A DNA stretch of 64,000 bases from Mesostigma viride (GCA_009746045.1 RPFO01000080.1:7783140-7847139), one strand, 5' to 3'. Counted from the stretch's first letter, positions 1 through 11,722 are shown. A program made the numbers and translations. The notes: a model not told the origin generated them from the sequence alone.

Positions 1-217
1 AGTTTTGTGGCTTATATGGTATGCATGAACACTAAATGCTTTTCTGTACTAGGGACACATTCTAATTTCTGGACAACAGTTGTCTCACTTAACAGAGCTC
101 TATGGACACTAGTTAGCAGTGGCTCAGGTCGTGCACACTCATTCAGTAATCACCCTGAGCGATGCTCTCATGAACTCGCCTATAACATTGAACAAAGTAG
201 GGGACACTGTCAATAAG
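1..217. other. Unassigned flank
   Basis: No coding domain, terminal repeat or match to the other repeats of this window was recognised. The open frame across most of it has no motif and composition like its surroundings. Confidence 0.4.
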
Positions 218-545
218 CATGCATTAATTAATTAAGAGCATACCTCCGTGGGGAGGATATGTAACACATATCCCTGATAAGGGGCATATGGTTTTCAATA
301 CACCATTCTAGGCGACAACTTGCAGGTGGTTGGTGTGAACTGGGCACCACCTACGCGGGGTGCACAATTGCCAGGTGCACATGCACCACCATGTATTTCA
401 GCAGCTGTGCAAAGTTGCGGACAAGGGGTGGAAGATGATCATGGCTAGGCAATGGCTTGGGCATGATGGCGTCTCAGCAGAGAGTGGCTCTTTGCATGGG
501 CAAAGCACATGTGGCTGACTCATAGCGGATGCAGTAAGGCTGCCC
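218..545 (-). mobile_element. LINE 3' end, family C (fragment)
   Basis: Starts with an ATTA microsatellite and continues into a block around GGGGCATATGG that recurs at 42660-42720 in the same orientation and at 4985-5040 in the opposite one. The (AATT)n side is the LINE 3' tail, so the element points to the minus strand. Only noncoding 3' sequence is left. Confidence 0.5.
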
Positions 546-1657
546 CATGGTCCAGAGAATCCTTAACGTGCGCGAACACGGCGGCGGCGGCCCTGGCTAC
601 CGCCTGTCCCACCTGATTTATGCGGATGATACCATCCTCATCGAGCGCCCCGCGCACATTCAGACCTGGCTGGACTGTCTGGGCTTGGAGGCGCGGGCGG
701 TGGGGTTGGAGAATAGCGTCAAAACCGAGGCGATGGTCATTGGGGCTACCAGTCCACCGCCGCTGCCGCGGCTGCTAGACGGGACGGAGGTCCCGTTCCG
801 TGATCGCTTCAAACTGCTGGGGAGCATGCTCCCTGACACCGCCGACAATGTGGACATCCGCATCGGCCTGGGCTGGTGGGCTAGGCATCGTTCGCTCAAA
901 ACCTACTGGCACTCGAAGGACCTGGGCGAGCACCGCAAGTGAATGCTCTTCAAGGTCCTGGTCCTCACGGTCCTCACCTATGGCGGCGAGGCATGGACGC
1001 TCACGGACATGTGCACTGGCAGCCAAGCTAGACGGCACGGTAACCAGGATGCTACGTCAGGCCCTGAATGTAGGGTTTTCCACACATAGGTCTCAGTTTA
1101 GAATCTTTGTAACAGGGCATGCCTCGCATGTCGGACGAGATTAGACAGCGTAGGCCGGATAGCCGCATTTGTAGGACATCTTGCTCGCACCAGTCACTGA
1201 GGTAGACACTGACTTCGGCCTGGCCGGCCCCCAGCGGCTTGGCCAGCCGGGGTGGCATATCCTGACCTGGCCTGGCCCCAAGGACATTCCTAGAAAGCTG
1301 GGTAAATGTTCATGCCATGACCTATACACAGCAGTTGCTGGCCGACCTAGTCGGGTCCCAGCCCCGTTTGAACACCGCATTCACTCCCTCTCTCTAGCTT
1401 GCTTGGAATGCAGAACAAGAAGAGGTGGAAGGCGATTGTCCAGGCTCACACGCCAGCCCCTGTAGGCAAGCCCCCTCCCCCCAAGCGGAAGGGGCGCTTT
1501 GCTGAGTAGAGTAGCTAGGGTTTTCTAGATTAGATTAGCTTAGAGTTAGATTAGCTAGGTTTCGCGGCTTCGCCCACCTCCATCCATCCAGCAAGGAATA
1601 TGTGCTACATGATCTCCCAACGGAGTCATGTTATGATTTAATTTTAATTTAATTTAA
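546..1657 (+). pseudogene. LINE reverse transcriptase (ORF2) fragment with 3' UTR
   Basis: Remnant of a non-LTR retrotransposon ORF2, the protein that reverse-transcribes element RNA at a nicked target. The frame from 547 shows L-I-Y-A-D-D-T (YADD at 619-630), the catalytic RT motif, followed by the Q-T-W-L-D-C-L and F-K-L-L-G-S stretches also seen in the LINE at 19266-20952. The frame then shifts near 930 and runs on through T-Y-G-G-E-A-W-T-L-T to a C-terminal H-I-L-T-W motif near 1255. Stops and at least one frameshift make it a pseudogene. The 5' part (endonuclease and most of RT) is absent. The noncoding end from about 1495 finishes in (TTTAA)n near 1640-1657 and reappears in reverse at 4674-4838. 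Confidence 0.75.
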
Positions 1658-3126
1658 TGGTCCAGAGCTTGTTGGGGATCCAGAACTTGTTTGGGATCCT
1701 TGAGCCACGAGCCATGAGGTAGCCATGGCTGATGGCGGAGCTCATAACTTTCACGTTTGCCAGGCGCCAAATTCGGTTGTGAATATCACAATCGCTTTGT
1801 CTTTCTAAGACGCACACGCCAGGCACACGCTGATATATTTTCCCGAATCTAAAACGCAATATTATGTCGAGCAAACGCTCGAATACGCAACGCTGCCTGG
1901 CGGCTGCGATGAGCCAAGAAAATTCGCCTGCAGCTCCGGCCGGCTGTAGCTCCGCGCCCGGCCTGCCAGGCAGCGGTCAGACCCTACCCAACAAGCGTTG
2001 GTAGTGCACTCGGCTCCTGCGGCCTCGCCAGGCTCGGCATCGCCTGATCTCAAACGCAGCCACCCAACAGTCATCGCGCCCAGCAGAACAGCGCTTTCGG
2101 CCCGGACCTTTCAAAGTCGACGATCACGACTGGACCAACATGTCCCCAAGCACGTCCCTGCACTGCATCTTCTATGGGGACTACGCCTTGCTTCACGACC
2201 TGTTGATCCATCTCCACAGCATCAACCGCCTAGCTCCTCCTGCCGGATGGCACCAACTGCCCCGTCACCTATGTGACGGAGTGGAGAAACACCCGGCCCC
2301 GACTCCAGCACGTACATCATCCTCTGCTCCCTTCTCACGCGCTCTGATGGCGAGATCTGGGCTCCTTCCAGTTACGCACCTACACTCCACTCCATCCTTA
2401 AGGAGGCCCTCGGTCCACCACTCCTCCAAGCTCCTCGCCTCAGTGATCGACCGCCATGCACCAACGCTACCACCGACGCCATCACTGCCCAGCTCCGGCC
2501 ACATTGACAAGCGCCTCAAGGACAATGCCATCGCCATCGAGCAGTGCCTGCAAAACACCGCAGCATGCAGGCCTCACTGCCCAGGCGGTGAACCTTGACA
2601 TCGCCACCCGGCCAGCCCCTGCTGGCCCAGCCGGCGATGCACCACCCAGACCTGGGCAGCCATGCTGATGAACCACATCGCCACGGCGCCACCACCACCA
2701 CCGCCTCCGCCATCGCCGCCCAGCTTAAGCAGCAGACGCGCTGGACCTCCGTGACGAGGCCGAGCTCGACAAGCGCAGCCTTCACCGTCATCGTCAAGCA
2801 CTTCGACCAGCCGCAGGATGAGGCCTTCACGACCCTTGCCCAGGCGTTTGAGAACAAAATCCTTGTCCCCATGGCTCTCAATGGTGAGGGCAAGCTGGGG
2901 GTGACCTGCCTTCCCGGCTTGCGGGGTAAGGCTGGCCCATCCCCGCTGCGCCCCGCCCAGCCGGGCCGGCACCTCCTCACGTGGGCCGGGCCCAGCCAGG
3001 TTAGACGCCGCAAGCCGGGCCCGCACCTTCAAAGAGCAGCTTGTAGAGGACATGGGGGACCTAGGCCTCTCCGTGATTTGGAAAAAGATTATATGGACAA
3101 TTAAGGCCAAGCAAGTGGGCCCAGGT

Positions 3127-3188
3127 AATTAATTAATTAACTAATTAATTATAGACACGTGACTGCGCCACGTGAGCATAAGTCCTCA
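3127..3188 (-). mobile_element. 62-bp LINE family B tail insertion
   Basis: A run of TTAA repeats plus the CACGTGAC...GTCACGTG-type hairpin and about 15 further bases. It is flanked by a perfect 12-bp duplication, GTGGGCCCAGGT (3115-3126 and 3189-3200). Removing it rejoins the ORF2 reading of the host LINE. Confidence 0.8.
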
Positions 3189-3328
3189 GTGGGCCCAGGT
3201 CATAGAGGACAGCAACCCCCCTGCAGTGGGCGGAAGGAGCGTGTTTGCAAACGCGGGAGGCATGCTAGACAAGACCCCTAGAGGGTCGCGAGCACCATAG
3301 ATATAGAGTAGGATTGTTTTTGTAGATA

Positions 3329-3405
3329 ATTAATTAATTAATTAGACTTGTGCTCCCGCTGGGGAGTCACGGAGCATTAACCCCGATGGATGGATGGGTG
3401 GGTGC
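3329..3405 (-). mobile_element. 77-bp LINE family A tail insertion
   Basis: TTAA repeats, the family A hairpin and a short GATGGATGG-rich stretch, flanked by the duplication TTTTGTAGATA (3318-3328 and 3406-3416). A severely 5'-truncated retrotransposition event in the 3' UTR of the host LINE. Confidence 0.75.
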
Positions 3406-3540
3406 TTTTGTAGATAGCTTGTAGATAGCTTAGACCTGTAGGATTGCGTCTACCCATGCATCCATCCATCCATCCCTCAGGGTTAATGCTCCGTGACTCC
3501 CTGGGCACCGGGAGCACGAGTTTAATTGATTAATGAATCC

Positions 3541-4673
3541 CCGCTGCTCCTTGAGCACCTGCGACAACAAGGCGGATCAATTAATTAATTAATAGACATG
3601 TGACTGCGTCACGTGAGCATAAGTCCTCAGTGGGAGCCTGGGAACATGGGAGGGAATGGATGGTATAAGCTATCTAGGTCCTAGTTACAGGGTTGCGGGC
3701 ACCACGGCCCGAATCGCTATGAATGCCATACTTGGTCACACGCGGAGCCCCCACAGGCTTGGGGGTGGTCTCCTTCATCACTACTTGCCATCTATCCTTG
3801 CGCACCATCTGCCTCCATATTACAGACAAACCAGGAGGCTGCCCGGGGGTGAGCCCGTCACGTCTAGTGTAGCACATGTCCATGCCGAGTCTATCACGAA
3901 AAGTCCACGGGTGGCGGCCCTGCCGCGCGCAGCCTGGGGCACGCCAGGTGAGGACATATCGCCCAGGCTGGGCGGGCTTGGTGCCAGCTAGTCTATCTGA
4001 TGTATCTACCTGATCTGTGCGGGCCAGGTGCCCGGCTAGGCCCAGGCGCCTGTGCCTAATAATGTGGGAAACATAGGGCAAATCAGCGTACAAATCCTCA
4101 TTACTAATGTGCAAACCAAGGGGGATGTTAAGGGCCTTACGGAGCATCTTGGTGACGGCGCCGTCGAGTCGTTGCTCCAGCTCCTGCGTCAGTGTCCACG
4201 TCTCGGCGCCGTAGGTCAGGATCATCAGAACAAGGCGGATCGTCAGAACAAGGCGGATAAGATGGAGTTCCTCAAGCGTCGCAAGCGGCTTGGTGGGACC
4301 TCCTACATGCTGGACGACGACTTGACCCTGGCGCAGCAACAACGGCGATGGGAGCTATGGCCGACCTACCTCCAGCTCCGGCAGACTGCAGGGCAGAAGC
4401 CGGTATACTGGACCTGGGGGTGGTTATCTAAGTTGCCCACAAGCCCTGGCAGGCGACTCCTGCCGCCCCAGCAACCCCAGCTTAGGGGAATATAGCAGCA
4501 GTAGTGTAGAATAGGCTTGTAGAATATATGGCTTAGTTGACGTGGCCCACGCCCATGTGCATGTATGCCTACGATGGGATTCCCACCTGATGACGCACAA
4601 GCGTTTAAGCAGTTAGCCATGCTTTGGCCATGCCGAGAGTCAATCTCTGCTTAGACGCCATGCCTTAGACCTT
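3541..4673 (+). pseudogene. LINE ORF1 C-terminal fragment, split by a family B LINE
   Basis: Frame 4250-4495 reads F-L-K-R-R-K-R-L then L-D-D-D-L-T-L-A-Q-Q-Q-R-R and K-P-V-Y-W. It matches the C-terminus of the intact ORF1 at 38885-40246, the nucleic-acid-binding chaperone of LINE particles. Its upstream part (3541-3577) is separated by the minus-strand LINE at 3578-4247. After the stop near 4495 a noncoding 3' region runs to about 4673. No complete ORF1 is possible here. Confidence 0.6.
3578..4247 (-). mobile_element. 5'-truncated LINE, family B (ORF2 C-terminus)
   Basis: Tail at 3578-3625: AATT repeats and the GTCACGTG hairpin. The minus frame 4342-3674 reads L-T-Y-G-A-E-T-W-T-L-T, then L-D-G-A-V-T-K-M-L-R, then G-H-L-A-R-T-D-Q-V-D-T-S, the region after the RT domain in this LINE lineage. 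AACAAGGCGGAT flanks it (3566-3577, and one of two copies at 4229-4240 or 4248-4259), so the right border is ambiguous by 19 bp. Closely related sequence lies at 37629-38011 and 42464-42632. Confidence 0.7.
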
Positions 4674-4838
4674 TAAATTAAATTAAATTATATATATTAT
4701 AACACATTACTACGTGGGGAGATCATGTAGCACGTATTCCCTTGCTTGATGGATGGAGGTGAGCGAAGCCGCAAAACCTAACTAGGCCAACTCTAAGCTA
4801 ATCTAGAAAATCCTAGCTACTCTACTCAGCAAAGCGCC
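4674..4838 (-). mobile_element. 165-bp LINE tail insertion
   Basis: Reverse complement of about 1495-1657, including the GTAGCTAGG-type block and (TTTAA)n. Flanked by CCTTAGACCTT (4663-4673 and 4839-4849). Confidence 0.75.
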
Positions 4839-4849
4839 CCTTAGACCTT

Positions 4850-5083
4850 GCCTAGCCATAATCATCTTCCACCCCATGCCAGGCCTCTTTAGGAATGATA
4901 CATCATGGTGGTGTAGGTGCACCTCGTGCACCCAGAGTAGGTGGCTGTTTACATCCCCCATCTTGAGGTTGTAGCCCAGACTGCATTAAAAACTATATGC
5001 CCCTTCTCAGGGATATGTATTACGTATACTCCCAACGAAGTTATGTTCTTAATTAATTAATTAATTAATTAATTAATTAATCC
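4850..5083 (+). mobile_element. LINE 3' UTR and (AATT)n tail, family C
   Basis: Noncoding block whose end (TATGCCCC...GGGATATG, then AATT repeats at 5053-5083) is the reverse of 218-290 and 42630-42720. Only the 3' end of the element is present. Confidence 0.5.
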
Positions 5084-6188
5084 AGGTTGGTACGCTGCCG
5101 CGCGCTCATTGAGACAAGGTATAGTAGTATCTTACTTCCAGGTGGCTCATATCAAGTGTAAAACATCATCCAGGAATGAGAGGAAATTGCCAGCGTGCAC
5201 TCCAAGAAGATGGGATAGAAACAAGACGTGAGGGGAGATTATGGAAAGAGAAGATGTAGGTGGGGAACCAGAGAAACGAGAGGGAAAGACGAGGCAAGAA
5301 ATGGAGGCACGTAGGCACGTATGTCTTCTCTGGATTGTCAGAAACTTCGTTATAATCCTAGCCACCTATCCGCCAGATCCCTACGGCAGAAACTTAACAA
5401 GCCAGTTCGCGACGATAGAGTCGCCGCCCTGACCAGTCCTCAGATTTCCCTATTATGCGGAGTCCATCAGGACGCCGCCACGCCGGAAAGCGGGTGGCGC
5501 CGTCAGAACGGCCTTTTATTCCTCACAGGCGTTTACGCCCAGGACCTGGCGGACTGTCAAAGCGGAGCACCAAGGCAACAAGCGGAATGGCGAAGCTACG
5601 GAGCGCAAGTTCGGAGGGCATCAACTTCTAGCATTTCTCGACAAAAACGCTTATCGTCATCCAGGGCAGTAGAGTGAGCCGTAAACGACGCAAGCGCCCG
5701 TCAGATTTGGCCAGTTTGTTTCACAAGCCCCGCGTAATTAAATGCATTAACTGCCTCCAGCCTTCCATGCCACCACGGTGCTTGCAACGCTTTGGGTATG
5801 GAACTGGCGAGTTCCACCTTTATCTTGTTTGTTAAGCTTGCCGCACAGTCTGCCCGCACACGATGAAACTCGCGCTGTGGAGTTACGTCAATTTTTACGT
5901 TGCAAGAAGGAAGTCCCAAGCGCCGCCACGGCGGCCGCAGGCGGCGCTGCGGGGCACGTCTCGTTGCTTATTCTGGCCGGCCGCGAGGCCGCCCCCGCGC
6001 GCGGGGGTTAGTTATAAAGCCACCGTGAACTCGGCACGAAATTAAACCGGATCCGCCAGTGCTCGCCCCTGACAAGTTCGGTTTTGTGCGGCCTACCGAC
6101 TACCGGCGACCTAATAGTATTATCAGGCGTGCGGCGGCCGGCTCTCTCTTCAGATCCTGGCCAGTAAATTATAACCGTTATGGAAAAT
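5084..6188. other. Unassigned 1.1-kb stretch
   Basis: No domain, terminal repeats or relationship to other parts of the window seen. The longest frame (5321-5677, plus strand, 118 codons) is Arg/Ser-rich without a recognisable motif. The GC-rich patch at 5920-6010 stands out from its surroundings but shows no structure I can name. Confidence 0.3.
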
Positions 6189-6254
6189 ATCAAGGAGACA
6201 ACCAGCGCAGGCCAGAAACCGGGAGAATCCGGACCATGGTAGCTCGAGCCTGCC
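6189..6254 (+). repeat. SINE-like repeat, first half (split by the LTR element)
   Basis: Begins ATCAAGGAGACAACCAGCG and ends at ...GAGCCTGCC, where the LTR element 6255-15069 entered. The rest of the unit resumes at 15070. Other copies: 15164, 15743, 16056-16266 (reverse) and 38012-38317. Confidence 0.75.
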
Positions 6255-6922
6255 TGTTACGTCCCTGCCCAGACACTCCTAGCCTGAGCTACGTAGCGAA
6301 AGATCTACCATGCCGGAATTAGGAAGATTCAAGGTGGCCTAATGCAGATTGCGCTTCACGACTGGGGTCGTGAGATATCTGGCACCGCGACTTGATGCCA
6401 AGCTAATTAATACACACTTATAATGGCTAGCAAGACCAATTACAAATGGATAGTTGCCCCAGGTTTAATGTGTAGGCGTATTCGCACTTATCATTCATCA
6501 AACCAAGAGGACGAGACTCTCGTCCTCGGACCAATTTCACCTAGGTCTGCCACTACGCTGGCAAGGGGCGCCGACATGGCGCCGACCTTCCAAAGCATGC
6601 AGTCCACACAAGATCCTCGGGTCGACATCGACCCTCGCCTACAGAATCCACGCATGAGTACAATATCTCAACTAGCTATAAAGTACGCAGCGCGGCGCGA
6701 CTGCACCGGCCCCTAGAAGATACACGCATACAACAACCTAGGCCCAAAATAACTGGTCCGAATCACCCAAACTGTCATAGTTCCATACAAAAGTCCTGAC
6801 CAAGGGACAATTCCCAAATTAAGTCCCGAAATGAGTCCCAAAGTCCTACGGACTATGACAACAAGTCAAACTACATAATTTATTCCATTGTTACGTCCGT
6901 CCAAAAGGGCCGGGACGTAACA
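6255..6922 (-). repeat. 3' LTR of the non-autonomous element
   Basis: 668 bp, TGTTACGTCC...GGGACGTAACA. Differs from 14402-15069 by one C/G change in the AAGATT-CAAGG context and one C/T change in GACCTTC-CAAAGC. Confidence 0.93.
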
Positions 6923-6936
6923 CTCCTCCCCCCCAC
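6923..6936 (-). other. Polypurine tract
   Basis: On the minus strand GTGGGGGGGAGGAG abuts the 3' LTR, the expected plus-strand primer position. It sets the transcription direction of the element. Confidence 0.8.
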
Positions 6937-9900
6937 GGGGGTCGGTAGTCCCTACCGTACAAGAGATAGAAAGGAAACAAGTAAGCTACGCTACTATAAG
7001 AGTACTATGTCCCAACCCCGGTTCACCCGCGGGTTAGTAATACCAATTCCTCTAGAGGTTGATACACAGGACCAACCCTGACGTAGTAGCATGAAACAGG
7101 ATGACAGGATAATTCCGCTATCCGTCATAAAACTCTCACAACCATCTCAGCGACCGCCGTTGTTGGCGCGCCGATCCACTGGAACCATCTTAGGGGGCGC
7201 CACCGCGTGCCCTATCCCATCCACATAATAATGCACAGTCCATGTAATCCCGCGCAACCAGTCCTGAGGTCCTGAGCAGCCTCAAACTTGATGAAATGTT
7301 GACCATAGGGGTACTATGTCCCAGCCCTTGTGCACCAACGGGCCAGTGAAACCAGGTCCCCCCAGACTTGCCACGCAAGGGCAACTCTTTATATAGCCAA
7401 TCGGGACTGTCAGCAAGAGGGAATATTTTTCCTGCATACAACTTGATGATCCGGCCGACGAGGTGGCCAGTCATGTATCCCGTCCAGCCGAAACCCAGCC
7501 TTACAGCGCGACTGATGCGCGTAATCACATGACGATTAAGAAGTACTACTAGCGTCGACGACGGTGAGGCACAGCATGCAGTGCAGGCCCCATGCTCAGA
7601 AGCGAGGGCGTGCACCAGAAGAATCTGATCCATCGCCTCACTACCGACAGTTGTACGCGTCCTCTCAAATACAGGCGCGCCGTGAGCCAACCGACCATGC
7701 AACGTGGCCGTCCCTGGCCGCCGCTGGAGTGGCTGTATAGAGGGGGAAGCCCTAGCGTGGCCGCTAGAGTGCGCCTCCCCTGCACCTGCGAACGCATGCA
7801 GGTGCCCGCAAGGCCCTAGTGTGTCCACTAGAGTGCGCCCCGCCGTCTCTATCCAGCACAGGAAACAGTCAAAGTCGATCAACACCGGAAACTTGGATAA
7901 TATGGCACGTTAAGTGCCCAAAACTAGCAGGGCCCCAGCGTGTCCACTGGAGTGCGCCCTGCCAACTCCTCCACGAAGCTGCAGTAGTTTAGGCACAACA
8001 CCACTCCGGCCGACGTGCATAGACCGGAGCAGTCGCCGGTCCCCGCATTCCTTACTGCCAATGTGCCTGAACTCCACCGCAAGCGGGGGAAAACTCCTCA
8101 GCTCGCAGTCACACCCTCCGTGACACTTGCACAGCAAGAGCACGGTTGATGTTTGCGTAGGCCCATAAGCATGTGATGCTCGAGGCCGCCGACGTGGACT
8201 GCATAGCGCCCGCAATGCCCGCACTTATATAATGCAATGGGCAGGTCGGGGAGTGACACGCCTTGCAGGAACTGCCGTATCAGTAACGTTGCCCCTGCGA
8301 GACACCGTGCTGCTCATGGAGTAGGGCCGAAGCAACCCCGCAGTCCCAAACAAGAGCTCCTCGGGCTCGATCGCGCCCAGCACATACAGCGATCGTGGAC
8401 CGGGGTCAATGCCGCGCACGACCGATCACCGCCTGTCCACCCCGCTTGACTGTCTTGCCCAGGATCCCCATTCCCGCAACAGAAACACGCCCCTATGTAT
8501 GCAGTCCCCACCGCGCATCGCCACATCCCCCACTCGAAGCTTGAAGGCCTCTCACCACCCCTGTACCAGTGCATGGCCATGGGGTAGAGTACGTTTTGAA
8601 GCCCACACAGCCCGCCCGCCATGCACATGGAACGCCCTGCTCTGAGTCCCTCATCCATGCAACCTCGTAGGCGCGCGGACACGAGCCACTTGCAAATCAC
8701 GCTCGATCGGCCTCCACCAGTGGTGCAAGGAACAACTCCCTACCGGGCTCAGCCCACAGGAGGGACGCGAACACTGCGCGATGGTAGCCATGCACAGGGT
8801 CGCGGGCAGTGACTAGGTGCTCAGACTCCAGCAGCTCGATCCTGCCTGCCTCTCAGTCTCGGGTCGCCGTTACTACAGTCCCCGTGACTCGCCCTCGACG
8901 GCCAGATCCCGCACGTCCCATGTACCTCAGTGCTCTGCCATGGCTCAGCGCGCGTCAGCGCCGGGTCCGCTCAGAGCGGATGTACCGGCCCTATGCAGTG
9001 ATACCGGGTGTTACTCGGACACCGGCAGTCTGCGGGGCGACAGCGCCACATCATGTGGCATCGGCACCATGCACGCGCACTGTTGAGGCGGTGAGACAAT
9101 GACCGGACACCGCCACCTGCTTCTGATGCAACCACGACCGGCACCAGCGCAACCAGTGCAACCACGACCGGCTGGGTCATCCACCACTACTGCCGGCAGT
9201 ACGTGCTGTCGCCATGCAACTGCACCGTGCCCGCATATGCTTGCAGCCCCGGGGGCCCTTACTCCCGACAGTCGCGGCGGACGCGGGCGCGCCCTGCATG
9301 CACGGTTACTCGAGCCCAGGAGTGCCCTGACCCAGCTAGGCGTCGACTCAATGCCGGGGTAGCCAATTGGTTGGCTACCGACAATTCAACAAGGTGCTGT
9401 ACATCTGTTTGCCGGCCGACCACGATTCAGTACAGGCTCCGCCCTGCCTGATCGCCCCGTCGCATCGGGGTTGCAACAGCCTCCATGCACCGTGCCGTCT
9501 CCATGCACCGTGCCGCACTAGTGAAATTAATCACGTGCAGGTGCACGAGAAGCCAAGCACGTCCCTCACGCGCTAGGAAGTCAGGGAGCCGTGACTCATA
9601 GCCGCCAGCCGGAAGGCTCCCTATAATAATACTTGGCCGCGTGCCATGGGACTCCGCGTCCGTTGGTCACGCGGGACGCGACGTGCAGTCAGGCCGTAGT
9701 CTGGGGTCGCTGGCACTCGCTGCCGAATCCGGCATCCCACGCGGAGATGCCTCGGTACGGACGCCTTAGTAGTAGAATCATCAAGCATCCGGTGAGCCCA
9801 TGTCCAAAAGGCCAGGACCATGTGCACATGCGGTGCTGAGTGCCTGACGTGGTCCTCTTCGGGACGACCCGTTCAAGCCCACCGCCAACTGCAGATTATC

Positions 9901-10380
9901 CCATAGAGAATATATCATGGAGAAAATATATTATATAGAAAATAGAGAATATCGAAAATATATAATATCCGCACGCTGGCGCATCGATCCCTGGCATGGC
10001 AGTAGAAGGGTCGTCGGATCCACGCGCGGCTGCGCATCGATCCCTGGCATGGCAGTAGAAGGGTCGTCGGATCCACGCGCGGCTGCGGTGGATTCCTACA
10101 TAGATGGCCGGCTCGATCCAAAGCCGAACCGTGCCGATCATACAGGAGCTAGATATAATTAAGAAGAGTATGGTATCATAAAGAAGTGTAGTGGACCAGT
10201 ACAAGTACTTAGTATATAAAAGGTAGGTATAGTAAAGAAGTATATGGTATTATTAGTAGCCATCTGGTTTCATACGCTCTGCGACCCCTCCCCTTCCCCC
10301 GGGGACGACGCGTCCACGCGATCGTCCAATTACTGCCAAGGAGTCAAGGATGCTGGACCGCCGGGCGCTCGTGTGTAATG
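6937..10380 (-). other. Noncoding interior replacing pol
   Basis: About 3.4 kb between the protease remnant and the polypurine tract. The longest minus frame (7885-7190, 231 codons) has no motif I recognise. No D-D RT box, RNase H or D-D-E integrase was found on either strand. The region includes a 53-bp tandem duplication (9981-10086) and an AT-rich stretch at 9900-10260. Confidence 0.6.
9981..10086. repeat. Tandem duplication, two 53-bp units
   Basis: Units starting GCATCGATCCCTGGCATGG at 9981 and 10034 appear identical. Confidence 0.85.
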
Positions 10381-10741
10381 CTATGCCCTATACTCGCTGT
10401 CAGGGCACCAAAAGGAACCATCGGGAAACCAACCACTCGCCGGCGCACGCGAATGTCCACATCCTGCGCGTCCAAAGTCGAGCCCAATGATGATGTCCGC
10501 TGCGCCCAGCGGTGCGATGGTCGCAGCCAGGTCGAACGGGGTGCCTTGCAGCACACCTTTGATATCTGCCAGACCGGGCGATTGGTGTTGGCGACCATCC
10601 GAGTGGGTCAGATGCACGGCCGTCCGGTGTGGGGGCTGGGCGTCAGGCCCAGCCGGCGCACCAGTGCCGCGTTGATGAAGGACGTGGAAGCGCCTGTGTC
10701 GACCAAAAACTTGACATCCATGACGGTTGGTTGGCCGTGTC
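10381..10741 (-). pseudogene. Retropepsin (aspartic protease) remnant
   Basis: Would cleave the gag polyprotein. The minus frame from 10721 reads M-D-V-K-F-L-V-D-T-G-A-S-T-S-F-I, the catalytic D-T-G-A box of clan AA proteases. It then continues in a different frame (10617-10381) with G-A-A-D-I-I-I-G-L-D-F, the hydrophobic-hydrophobic-G motif that closes the fold. A frameshift near 10625-10640 separates them, so a single-frame enzyme cannot be made from this copy. The presence of D-T-G here contrasts with the D-T-Q/N of the Copia-like elements elsewhere in the window. Confidence 0.75.
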
Positions 10742-10906
10742 TGAATATATTATTACATCTCATATATAAAATATCCCATTACCGCCAACGGTACCCTATA
10801 TAAAACCACTAGTGCTAGACGCCTAATAGTAATTTCCCATTACCGCCAACGGCGTCTATGCATGGGGTCAGTGTATGATTCCAAACACCCCCCTTACTGC
10901 TGATAG

Positions 10907-11012
10907 CATGATAACAGGGTGACCTGCTACTGGCAGGACCAATGCACCCTTCGTACTACTGACATCATGATAACAGGGTGACCTGCTACTGTGCAGGACC
11001 AATGCACCCTTG
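10907..11012. repeat. Imperfect tandem duplication, 59-bp period
   Basis: CATGATAACAGGGTGACC repeats at 10907 and 10966, each followed by CTGCTACTG and an ACCAATGCACCCTT block. Lies between protease and zinc-knuckle coding parts. Confidence 0.75.
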
Positions 11013-11272
11013 GTATTTGGTACAGATGTGGGGCAAAACAGACACCCCCCCCTTGCCCTACACAGGTGGGCATTCTCAGAATGGCTAAGGTGGCCAGCCA
11101 CTAGGACTGGAAAAGCGCACCGGAGTGAACATATTATAAAAATATAATTATTATTAAATATACTTATATAATATATATTATAGTATACTTCCCAGCGGCA
11201 AACTCGTAACCGGCCACTGCTGGTGACTCAAAGGTCGCACGCTGTCCGGAGGCTAGTCGATGAGCCTCGATC

Positions 11273-11722
11273 TCATTGACCGCGCGCAGCACGCCCTTGG
11301 TAGAACTCATCGCTGGCGGCCGCGGCTGCTGGTGCTGAGTCGTGAACTGCCGGGCCTGCTGGCGCCCGCTCGTCCGCGTTGCGGGGCTTGTCCCTTGGGC
11401 CGGAGGAGTCCGGGCGACTGCCGAACGCCGGGCCTGAAAACCTGGGCTCGGTCTCCCCCGTGCCACGTCCAGCGTGCCTGCTACGGAGTTTGGGGCAGTC
11501 GCGCCTGAGGTGACCCACCTCAAAGCACATGAAGCAACGGGCTTTACTCGCGTCGATGGCGTTGAGGCCATGGTCAGCGTTCCCGTCCTCCAGGTCATCG
11601 GGGGAGTCATCGTTCTCCTCGCCGTCGTGCGGGGGACCTGATCGGTAGAACCGACGCACCGATGGTGCGCGCCCGCGAGCCACGACGTCGGCCACCTGCA
11701 GAAGATATCTCTGGATATTCAA
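11273..11722 (-). pseudogene. gag C-terminal part with CCHC zinc knuckle
   Basis: Nucleocapsid portion of gag, which binds element RNA. The frame contains C-F-M-C-F-E-V-G-H-L-R-R-D-C, a perfect C-x2-C-x4-H-x4-C knuckle, after an acidic stretch and followed by an Arg/Pro/Ala-rich tail. It overlaps the end of the main gag frame by a few bases in a different frame. The natural continuation of gag (E-V-P-W-E-E-W-D-I-L-N) is in this frame, so the gag frame suffered a shift around 11735. No slippery heptamer is evident there, which favours a mutation over programmed frameshifting. Confidence 0.75.

Larger units (their letters stand above)
1658..3545 (+). mobile_element. Internally deleted LINE, family A (5' UTR, ORF1 remnant, ORF2 C-terminus, 3' tail)
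   Basis: The 1690-1860 segment resembles the 5' UTR of the ORF1 unit at 38689 (shared GGCGGAGCTCA, CCCAAATTCGGT-like and TTTCTAAGACGCA blocks). From about 1998 to 2900 there are broken frames like the ORF1 at 42807-43632 (shared F-K-V-D-D-x-D-W-T and F-Y/F-G-D-Y-A motifs). From about 2940 the sequence jumps to the ORF2 C-terminus (H-L-L-T-W-A-G-P). The end at 3487-3535 has the GTGCTCC...GGGAGCAC hairpin followed by TTAA repeats. Most of ORF2 is missing, so the copy is a deletion derivative. Two tiny LINE tails are inserted in it (3127-3188 and 3329-3405). Confidence 0.6.

Noticed and set aside
7190-7885. 231-codon minus frame inside the non-autonomous LTR element
   Set aside because: No RT, RNase H, integrase or other motif; composition like the surrounding noncoding interior.
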